From Steromphala cineraria (taxonomy: Eukaryota; Mollusca; Gastropoda; Trochida; Trochidae): a DNA stretch of 64,000 bases. The translations under genes were made by a program, and so were the position numbers. The stretch lies in the NCBI GenBank assembly GCA_916613615.1, contig OU744731.1:53395289-53459288 (forward strand). Direction: 5' to 3'. Below the pieces are notes generated by a model that saw nothing but the letters and a program-made list of their open reading frames with translations, searched no databases and had not been told where the DNA came from. This document shows positions 34,401 through 46,400 of the stretch, piece after piece; position 1 is the stretch's first letter; every line of letters starts with the position of its first letter.

Positions 34401-37400
34401 GTAAGGTTGTTATTCAAATTCTGTGACATGCTCAAATAACAATAGGGAGAGGTACAATGAGACCATATTTAGAATCTTGATGATCATTTTATTTTGAAGT
34501 CCCAGTAAAATAACAATTTGCCATATACAGAAGATCTTTTCACTTCAAATATGGAAGTTTTTCTAATGTTATACAATAAACAAACTGGATGTGTTAAACT
34601 GTGAAAACCTTGTTACAGAGTGAAATTTTGTAATTTTATCAGAAAAGTTGTGCTTAGCTTATGTAATTCTTAAAGGGGCAGTAGCACTTTTTTAGGGTAA
34701 TGTCAGAAAAATGAAACTAAATGGTTCAATTGAAAGACAACGTACTTAAACTAAATAAGGCAGTAGTCATTTTGGTTATTAGCAATATGATAAAATTTAC
34801 AAATAACTGAACCATTTTGAACACATTCTAGATCTGTATGAAAAGTTCATGTCATTGGTTAACATCTTGTTGTGCTTTTCCTATTTGCAGACAACAGGAA
34901 GATTTTGTCAGCCTTAGTTTCGACACAATATCAAGTATCGGAGCTGACGGTGCGATCATCCATTACAAGTGAGTCCATCATGATATGAAATCATAACTTG
35001 ATATGCTATCTTTTTAATTAAAAAATCTTGCATGTAAAACCCCAAATTTAAAACCTTTAAATCTTAAACGTTTATTTATTACCAGATTTTTTAGGGGGCG
35101 GATCCAGTACTTTTTGTTATGGGGGAAGGGGGGGGGTTGGGGCATTGCAATTACAACTATTGAAACGATAATTTTTGGTCAAAGGATATGTTTCCATAGG
35201 AAAAAAAACTTAATAATGACTGGATACAGCTAAAGAAGGTTAAAACCTTTCAAATTTGATATACCGGGTAGTACGAGAACTAAGATTTACTACATTTTGA
35301 ATTCACAATACTGACCTCCAAGAAGTAAACTGATGGAAGGGGGGCGCTGACATACACTAGAAAAGTAGAAATGAATAGATTGTCATAGCTGCGATCAAAT
35401 AAAGGATTCACAACGGTACAAGGAATTTAAATACAGTAGGGGGTGCCGTCAATACACAGATAGAATTCGAAAAAATTTTCCACATTAATTACGTTTTGGG
35501 ATCGTTGGACCGGTCTGATGAAGGGGGTCTAAAGACGGCGATGTTACTTCCCCCCCCGCCCCCCCACTCAAAGAAGTTAACTTTTGACATGATTCTTTTT
35601 CTTCTTTGAGTGGCATTTTAGAAGTTGGATTGACAGTAATGCAAAGGAATATATGGAGGACAACTTTTATATTCATTGTATGCAACGTTTCGACACAGAT
35701 TCTTGTGTCGTTCTCAAGCAGTTCTTTTTGCTGAATATTTGATTCTTGACTCTAGAGTTACACCAGAGACAGACAAACCAATCACAACAGACCAGCTGTA
35801 TCTCTGTGACTCTGGAGCTCAGTACAGGTGCGGCAATTTCTCCTTTGCTCTGATTTCTACGATGAATTACCTGCGAGTACCAGTCTGATTACCATCGACT
35901 GTGATTCGAGGAAAAAAAGTGTAAAAATATTGTCTCTAGTGGGGTTTGAACTTCAACCAGCCCGGCTTGTCTCTCATTCACAGTCTGAAGGCACCTCTAT
36001 TACCCGCATGTTCTGACGCAAGCTCATCTAGCCAATCGCAAGGGCCGCAGTAAAAGCTTTCTATATCATGGGTTTGTCTGCACTAACCTGGTCATAGGAA
36101 CATGCGATAGAGGTGGGTGCATTCAGACCGAGACGGAGAGGATGTTCTGGCTGGTTCGAGCCCCGATAGAGACAATATTTTTGATATTTTATTCCTAGGA
36201 GTACGGTCAGTTTTAATCAGACTGCTGCAAGCACAGTTTTGATATATGACTTCCTGATATCTTAGAATTCTCAATCTGATTAATGCATATCACAATTATT
36301 TATTTTTATAAATACAAAATGTGCTGCTTTATTTTGGATAAGATATTGAGTTCCAAAGTTTGCAAAAGTCATTGTAAGATTTATTATAACCAATGCTATG
36401 ATATATCATCATAACTTTACCAGCATTTATATTATTTCTTTTGTATTTTTATGCAGTGTTTATTCAAGGGGAAAGTATTTTGGTCATTACCAGAAATAGT
36501 TTAGAAATAAATCTTCATTCGTGGGTTAAATTGGCAGGATACGTTACATAATAAAAAGTAGGATAAAGAAATATTCATAATTTTGAAATGAATACTGTTA
36601 ATATAGCATTAATTTTACCTTTCTACAGAGATGGAACTACAGATATTACAAGAACTGTCCATCTGGGATCACCAACTAAATATGAACAGGTTTGTTATCT
36701 TTCTTAGTTCACGTCAAGGGGAAATTGAGTGGTTTATTGCCACCAAGGTTATGTAACCCAAACCCTTTCCATCTTCAACCTTCCCGCCGTCTAAGTAAAC
36801 CTAGCCTCAATATTACCTGATTCACTCTGATATTGAGTCTAGAAAGGTCTAGTAGAGGGTCGCGTCAGCTGATCCTTCTGTGACCTATTACCCTCTTCCG
36901 CAAAAATGTTCCTACCTCACGTTAATAAAAGGTGTTCACACAATAACGTGGTCCTGTACAATGCTCAGTTGACCGCTATCAGAATAGTTCAGCAAAAACC
37001 TGGCGCAGCTCGCTGGATAGGTGGGTAAAACGTTGCTGGATTATCTGATAGTTTGAAGGGTTGATTCCCTGCCCCACACTGAGACATGAGTTGAGAAACT
37101 AGGTAAAAGACTAAGTTTGAAGTGTGCCCATGTCCACCCAGTAGTAACTGGGTACCTGGCATGATACGATGGTATTCTGAATTTGAACCTCAAGCGACTG
37201 ACAGACGACCGGTGATCAGTCACTCAGCACTTTGAGCATGAAATGTGCATGGATATATGCGATATATAAATGAACTTTTATCAATAATGGCTGCCAACAG
37301 TTTTGCTTGAAACTTGATTACTCCTTTTACGTCTGATCAGGTTGAGTAATGAAATGTTTGACCCTTTGAGGATGATACTTTTGGTAAGAACTTGTATTCA

Positions 37401-40400
37401 AAAATCTTCCAAAAATCATGCTCCTGTCCCTTAAAGAAGACATATGATCTTACCAAAATGCACAGTCTCGATAGAGTCATAAGCATTTTTACAGCAATTG
37501 ACCATCTAGATATAAGTAGAAAAATCCTATTTAACCTGACCATAGAACCTCTAATGTAACCAGAAAACATTTTGGCTTGTTCCTCGACACATAGAGACTT
37601 ATATATCCCTTTATCTCGACTTGCACAGCAATGTCGGTTTACCATTGGTCACAACTGGTCACGTGCCGTAGGTATATTTAGCTATGTTAAACTGGACCAC
37701 ACGCTCCCCTAGTAACAAGCAACGACGGGGTGTCAAAAGTTATCTCCCTTGCCCTTTGTTCTGTAAACAAGCGGCTACGCTACGCTCAATTGCTGTAACG
37801 TCATGTATGCTTGATGAATTGCCCTGTACATGCTAAAGTCAGCTTTATGTAATAACTTTACTGGTATAAGTAAAATGTTCTTCTAATAAAAGATTGGTAC
37901 CGCTAAAATACATTAGCATGTTGACCCGCTCACTTGCAGCGAGGTTGTCTCTCAGCGAGCTCAAGATTCAAATTATGCAAACAGAAAGCTGATCTATGAA
38001 CATCAGTTAAGTTAAAAGTCACCGCTAGTTGTTTATTGAACTCTCAAACCAATCTGTACATTCTGCTATGATGCCTGTCGTATCTATTACTCAGACACTA
38101 TCAAACTCGCTCGCCCCCACTCGACAGTCCGCCATGACCATAACGGGGCTTCTACGGCCGCTTCAAATCGAATGTGATGCGAATGCACGAGGTCACATGA
38201 CCAAGCAAACAAAATTTAGGAATGCCCGCCTTGCTCGGTATTTTGATTTTGATTTTTGTTAATCCTAAATTTCCGTCTTCGCTCTGGTACTAGACCATAC
38301 TTTTGGTCATTAACACGATGGTTAAACAATTATATTTGTAAATACCTAAATAAAAGAGTAACACTAATCTGATCAGACGCCATTCTGCCTGATTTTAAGC
38401 ATTTAAAAAAGGTGCTCGTCGAGATAAATTTGTTACCATGTGTCCGCGAGTTTGATATGGAGATTTATCATGTGTCCGAGTTAAATATCAAACTGGAACT
38501 TTGTTCTTGTTTGATATTTAACTTGGACACATGATAAATCTCCATATCAAACTCGCGAACACATGGTAACTTATAATGTACCCCGCGTCAGAATGGTATA
38601 ATGAATTTATCCTACCGAATGCTTAAACAAAACGCATATTATATGAAAATAATTAGGTTAAGAAAAGCTGCGTAAGCGCTTTGACTATAGTTTGTTAAAA
38701 GCTACATATCGGTTGATCAAAAGTAACCTAGATGTGATCAAGGTAACATACATTGTACATTTCAAGACGTTCAATCTGCATGCCTTTTAAAAGCTTTTCT
38801 AATGGTGGGGTATAAAATATTTTTGTCACCCCATTCAAGAGGGTGATATTAGTATTTATCCTGGGTCACATGGACCAATCAGAGATTGAGGTTCTTACAT
38901 GAGGTTTGATAATGTTATATGTACATTTTCAGGAGTGTTTCACAAGAGTCCTGAAAGGTCACATCAACCTGTGCAGGGTCGTCTTCCCTAATGAGGTCAA
39001 AGGTTAGTCAGATAAAATTGTATTGTAGCTCATCAGGGTTGTAAGGCTAGATTTGCTTATGGGGTTGTGTCTGTCCTGTGTCTGTACATTTTTCAATTTT
39101 TAGCTCACCTTTACAAAGTAAATGTGAGCTTATGTCATGGCGCTTCGTCCGTCGTCCGTCTGTCTGTCCGTCCGTCTGTCCGTCCGTCCGTCTGTCCGTC
39201 CGTCCGTAAACTTTCACGAAAAAGACTACTCCTCCTAAACGAATTCAGATATCATTCTGAAATTGTAGTATGTTATACCCATGGTGATTCCTCACAGAAA
39301 GGTAGACGTTTCAATTTTGACAATCCAAGATGGCCGCCATGACAGCCATATTGAATTTTCACGAAGATTTCATGAAAAATACTACTCCTTCTAAACGAAT
39401 ACAGATATCATTCTGAAATTGTAGTATGTTATACCCATGGTGATTCCTCACAGAAAGGTAGACGTTTCAGTTTTGAGAATCCAAGATGGCCACCATGACA
39501 GCCATATTGAATTTTCAATTAGATTTCATGAAAAAGACTACTCCTTCTAAACGAATACAGATATCATTCTGAAATTGTATTATGTTATACCCATGGTGAT
39601 TCCTCACAGAAAGGTAGACGTTTCAGTTTTGAGAATCCAAGATGGCCACCATGACAGCCATATTGAATTTTCAATTAGATTTCATGAAAAAGACTATTTC
39701 TCCTAAAGCAATCTAGATATCATTTTTATATTGTAGTATGTTATACCTATAGTGATTCCGCACAGAAAGGTAGACGTTTCAGTTTTGAGAATCCAAGATG
39801 GCCTCAATAGCAGCCCTATTGACTTTTCAGCTGCAGATGACACATCATTTTTATTAAATTTTAATCTTTCATCAAGTGATCACTTGCAGCATATAAATTC
39901 TCTAATTTGAACTTACTAATCATAATATTATCTTAAATATGGAATATTTAAGATTGTCGTGCAAGTTGTTCTATATTTTTAAGTGTTTTAAAAAAAAATT
40001 AAGATGAAAGACAAACATAATTAGCAGCCCCGTCTAAGGACGGGGCTGCTATCAGTTTTTGTGAAGTTTCCATCGCCGCCGCCGCCGCACTCGTACTACT
40101 AGCTATAACTTTTTTCCCCTAAGCTTTCCAGAACTCTTATTCATACCTTACTCCTCATACCTCGGGGGAACGATTTTGACACGTTCACTTTCAAGGTCAA
40201 AGGTCAAGGTCACGAGCTATGTATTCACATTAAGAATTCCTTGTAAACGCGATAACTTGAAAAGTTTTTGTGCTATGAAGCTCTTACTTGGTATATATCA
40301 TCCTTGGAAAAGTAAAAAATTTTGAAAAGGTTTTGGCTACAATCCGTCAAAGGTCAAGGTCACAGCAAGGTCATGACGTAAGCATGTTTTAGCGAAAATG

Positions 40401-43400
40401 CTTTATTTTAACTATGAACACTTTTAATCAATACATGATTGTTATACTAAAAAAAAGTGTTCAATGATTGTGTGACCTTGAAGGTCAAAGGTCAAGGTCA
40501 TGAGATATGAGTTATTACAAAATGCACTAAATTGGGGTATAACTTTATCCCATTTAGCTTTTCAGAACTCATGAACATGTCTAAATGTTAATACTTCCAG
40601 GGAATCATTATGACATGTTCACTTTCAAGTTCAAAGGTCAAGGTCACGAGTTATAAAATCACCACAAAATTCTTTGTAAACACGGTAACTTGAAAAGTTT
40701 TTGTGCTATGAAGCTCTTACTTGGTATATATCATCCTTGGAAAAGTAAAAAATTTTGAAAAGGTTTCGGCTACAATCTGTCAAAGGTCAAGGTCACAGCA
40801 AGGTCATGACTTAAGCATGGTTTAGCGAAAATGCTTAATTTTAACTATGATCACTTTTAATCAATACATGATTGTTGTACTCAATAAAAAGTGTTCAATT
40901 ATTGTGTGACCTTGAAGGTCAAAGGTCAAGGTCATGAGATATGAGTTATTGCAATTCCTTGTAAACACAATAACTTGAAAAGTTTTTGTGCTATGAAGTT
41001 TAGATTTTGTATATATTATCTCTTGAGAAGTACAACATTTTAAAAAAGTTTTGGGTACTAACTGTCGAAGGTCAAGGTCACAGCAAGGTCAACATATATG
41101 GAGAAAATGGATTAATTGTATTTTTAACACTTTATTTCATTACAATAATGTTATACTCAATGAAATGTGTTCATTGATTGTGTGACCTTGAGTGTCAAAG
41201 GTCAAGGTCACGAGAAAATTCCCAATTTGGTGAGGCCTGTAAAAGGCGGAACAGGGTAAGGCGAAACCCAAAGTTCCGGGGCTGCTCTGCTTTTGCGGTA
41301 TCCCGCAAACGCTAATCTAGTTGATTAATTTGTTTAAAATCTTTATGGCAACTAGCTGCAAAAACCAAATCACATTAAACATGTTAAATTTTAAACAATG
41401 GTATCTCCCTTATATTCTTTTAAATACCACACATAAGGGGTCAACCAGAGTTCAGATATTCCACTATGCCTTAATTAAATACACATCCCAAGGCAGGCTG
41501 CTAGCATCACAGTATCAGTTGCTAGTCTGTTGCATAATCAACCTGACCCAATTGATATGGTAGAGCATTATGCTATATGGCCATGGCCCATGTGTATGCA
41601 ATAAAAGTTATGGACTTGTATTCTCATGACAGTGATATGTTCTTTCTAAGAATAACAACTTACACAAAACTTGTCTACAATAAGCTTTGTGTTTAGCAAT
41701 CTACATGATAAGTTGATGTGGAATAAATATGAAGATGAAAATCGAAAAGGGTTTAGTAAGAAAAGTAAGGTAATTTGATTTGTCATATCTCTCTGTTGAT
41801 TTGACAATGCAAAAATGTTTACCATTATAGTACTGTATGAGTGTTAAATAAATTGATACTTTAATGAAAGACATCTCATGGTCACTTGACATGTAAATAT
41901 TATGTGAACAAAATAAACATGTCTTTTGCTTTGCTGTGTTTATGACTTTCCTCTCAATCAGTCATTCATTTTCCTTGAAAAATCTGTACTCTTGGGATTC
42001 TCAATATCCCATGCAGCATAACCATCAGTGAAATAATCTTGAAATCATATTAATGATTCACTACAAAACAAATGTAAGTGGCCACCATCCTGTAAGTAAT
42101 GAATGACATTTAAATGGATACACCTAAACCAATCAAGATATCATAATGAAATTAATACAGATGCCCACATAAAAGTAGCATTTTGAAGATTAAAAGGTCC
42201 AAGATGGTCACCAATTCAGCCATAGATATACAAAAAAAATTATACAAAAACCTACTGCTTGTTAACAAATCATGATTATATCATTCTTGTATTAATGTTT
42301 GTTCAAGCTCTAGTGGTTTCCAACAGAAGAATAGCATTTTAAAAGATAAAAAAATCATGATGGCAGCCATAATCAATTATCATATAAAAGATGGTTACAC
42401 AATTAAACCATATTACCACATCATTCATTTTAAGGTGAGCTTCTGTACCCTGGGTACTTTTATTGTTTCTTATCAAAGCCTCTAAAGCTGAGAGCCACTT
42501 GGAAGTGATTCAGCATCAAAAGGGTTAACAATGTTTTGTATCCTCATCATCTCTCACACTATTGGTTGTAATGAATTTTCTGTATATACATAACTACAAT
42601 TATAACCTTTTTGACCATATAGCAAAATTATGACCTTTTTTGTTCTTTTTTTATTTGCTACAAAATGATATCTATATATTACATATCTAAGTCACAAGCT
42701 CCAGAATACACATGATTTTGATTATCCTGTGTACCAATCTTATTATATATCCTATTATCCCCGTTATACACAACCAGGTCACAATCTTGACACTTGGAAG
42801 TGATTCAGCATCAAAAGGGTTAACAATGTGTTGTATCCTCATCATCTCTCACACTATTGGTTGAAGTGAATATTCAATGCCATTTTACATATCTAAGCCA
42901 CAAACTCCAGAATGCATCTGATTTTGATTATCCTGTGTACCAATCCTATGTCTGAGATAATATCGCTTTTACACACAACCAGGTCACAATCTTGACACTT
43001 GGAAGTGATTTAGCATCAAAAGGGTTAACAATGTGTTGTATCCTAATCATTTCTCACACTATTGGTTGAAGTGAATATTCAATGCCATTTTACATCTAAG
43101 CCACAAACTCCAGAATGCACATGATTTTGATTATCCTGTGTACCAATCCCTATGTTTGAGATAATATCGCTTTTACACACAACCAGGTCACAATCTGGAC
43201 ACTGTAGCAAGGGTTGCTCTCTGGGAGGCTGGGCTGGACTACCTGCATGGAACTGGTCATGGAGTCGGCGCCTTCCTTAATGTACACGAAGGTAAGAGCT
43301 CCTTATAGCTGTAAGGTCTGTTGAGGTACTCTACTACCCCTATAACATCATTGGACTGTTCCATTATTCAATAGGTTAGTGCCAGTGTATAAAATAGATT

Positions 43401-46400
43401 TGAAACCTAGCCTGTCCTGAAAATTAATTGGTCAATTCCTAAGGGGAAAATAAAGAAAAAAATTGAAAAGTTGCCAGTCCTGACCAAAAAGTTACCAGTC
43501 CTGGCAAAAAGTAGCCAGTCAAGGACTGGTGGACGGGCTATATTTTAAACACTGTTAGTGCATAATCCTTCTTTGACCTTTTTGAAGAAGTCCAAAAAAA
43601 TGCAGTCAAATGACCTGTCTCAAATGATCAATGCTTGTCACTGTAATGATTGACATCTTCCTACGCAAAGCCTAAAACGCCAGTTTTGAACTGTCAGTTT
43701 TATGCCTTGCTGCTGACCCTTGAGTTTTCTGCGCCTCTACAGGCGATTGTTAGAAACCTCCAGTTACTTTCGGATTTGACTATTGCTTTCTCTCATAGTA
43801 AGCTAGAGAGCAAACACAGAAAGGCATAACACTGACAGCTCGGAAACTGGGTTTTTAGGTTTTGCGTAGGAAGATGGATGATTGAGGGGTTACGTTTTTT
43901 AAATTAATGATTTTGTAATATTTTTAGCTATTCAAGGACTATTTAATCTTTGATCACAGGGCCGTGTGGGATATCTCCCCGGGTGAATCCATCAGAAATC
44001 CCTCTTGAGGAAGGAATGATCCTATCAGATGGTAAGATTTGAATATTTATAATGTTTAACAGCCAAACTTCAAGCTGCTAATTGTTGATAAAGGATTATC
44101 CATTCTGCTTGTTCAGGTATCTTTATCCCAACCAATGAACTGCTTAGCAACATACTGTGAATCAGTGGAATAACTTTGCATAAAATTTTGACTTGCTTAC
44201 AGCATCCATAATATTATAGACACATTTATAAAGAAAAATAACTTTTAATTTATTCATACTTATATCATATAATGTAGACAATTATGATGAAAATTGATTT
44301 TAATTTTATCCCTACTTTTCAGAGCCAGGCTATTACGAAGATGGAAAGTTTGGAGTGAGAATCGAGAGTTTGATGATAGTAGTGAAGTCGGACACAAAGG
44401 TATGAATGAATTCTTACAGGCGGGGGTGGTGTATTGAATGAAGCACAGTGATGAAGTCGTGACCTTCTGATCTCACATGCCAAAAATCGAAGTTCAAATC
44501 TTGGTGTCAACACCAAAAGATGTAACCATTGCCTTACACTGTATTTTGTCCCTGTGACACTTCATCCACGATGCACTCAGTCCACCAAGCTATATAGATG
44601 GGTACCTGGCCTTATGTGGTCCCAAAGGCTCTATGATGTTGCCGCAAAAGTGACATTTTTTAGGAATTTGATTTTAATGACAGCAGTGAATAATTTCACA
44701 AGATAAAAGGTGTGCTTATTGTTATCTTTATTATCATATATTAATAATTCATGTGGTGAAGTATGAATTGAAACATTTTATTCATAAACATGAATATCTC
44801 AGAGAGTTTTGTCTCGAAAAATGATTTTCCTCAACTTGTACTTTTCATGAGTTACCACTTTGGTCACTTATCTCACTTTGGTCACTTATATCACTTTGGT
44901 CACTTATATCACTTTGGTCACTTATATCACTTTGGTCACTTACATTACTTCAGTCACTTACACCACTTTGGTCACTTACATCACTTTGGTCACTTACATC
45001 ACTTTGGTCACTTACCTCACTTTGGTCACTTACATAACTTTGGTCACTTACATCACTTTGGTCACATACATCACTTTGGTCACATACATCACTTTGGTCA
45101 CTTACATCACTTTGGTCACATACATCACTTTGGTCACATACATCACTTTGGTCACATACATCACTTTGGTCACATACATCACTTTGGTCACATACATCAT
45201 TTTGGTCACATACATCACTTTGGTCACTTACATCACTTTGTTTTATGTAACTGACTGAGATGGCAAAAAATATTTCTGAACTTGTAGTGTTAGGGAGGTC
45301 AATAACAAATGTTAAACAAGTTGATCTTTTCCAGTACAACTTCAAGAACAAAGGATTCCTGACCTTTGAACCCATCACGCTAGTCCCGATCCAGACGAAG
45401 ATGATTGATCCTACGTTGTTGACTGAACAAGAGGTATGTATAGTATAGGTGTGACGATACATCCATTTACCAATATTTCAATCTGTTTTCAAAGTCAATT
45501 AAAAAACAATTCATTTTGGATAAAATAAATTTTCTGTCGATTCTAAAATAAATTAATGATAAATGAAAAGTCAAATGTTAGCATTGATAAATTAAAATTC
45601 TTTAACCGAATTATTAGACTTTAAAACATCGAGTCGACACTGATAATTAAGGCCATTGGTGGTAATTTTCTTCTATTGCTATGTAAATCTTGGGCTCTCT
45701 GAGATCTCACGAAAACAAATGTTGGCTAAGAGGAATTTGTATGGCTAGCAGCGGTCTAAGAAACCCTGTCTGGTCATATTTAAAGTTTTTCACGAGAAAA
45801 AACAATGTTTAAATCTAATCAAATTGAATCGAATCAAGAAGCTATAAGATAATTCCGGAGGTCAAGCCATGTACCGGAATTGACGGAATTGTACCGAATA
45901 CTTGACTGTAAACACATTATTTTGAGAATGAATCCTAAGGATTTGAGAATTGTGGACAGTATCTGTGTAAATAAGGTCTAAGACTGAAGGAAATCAGACT
46001 GCAGTTACCGGTAATTGAAAAAAAAAAAAAAATATCATATCAATTTGTAAAATTAATGATCTTTTTGAGCCAATTGTTAAGAAACACTATTCAGCAATCT
46101 GATTAAAATTGGCCTGGTTCCGAGGAATAAAAGTTTAACATATAAACTCTATCGAGAATCAAACCTGTTATTTCATTGTCCTATTCAATAGGCCTGCCGC
46201 AGCCCCGTAGGTCGCATGTCCTTACATGTACTCAGCTAACCAATCACAAGCCTCCGACAAAAGCCTTCTGTATCAGCTAGGGGCATGTAACTCCTGTTGA
46301 ACATGATCACCTCTATGATCACAAGCTATAAGCGAGATGATGTGATAACTAGCTATTGACTGGGTTTTGGCTGCACTAAACTGGTGTAAAACATGCGAGG

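Noticed and set aside
35505..35545. Hammerhead ribozyme around CTGATGAAG
   Set aside because: CTGATGA is present, but no following GAAA box with the expected helices could be found.
44790..45462. Long histidine/phenylalanine- or threonine/valine-rich ORFs on both strands
   Set aside because: They are translations of an 18-bp tandem repeat in XPNPEP1 intron 20; every frame without a stop stays open for the same reason.
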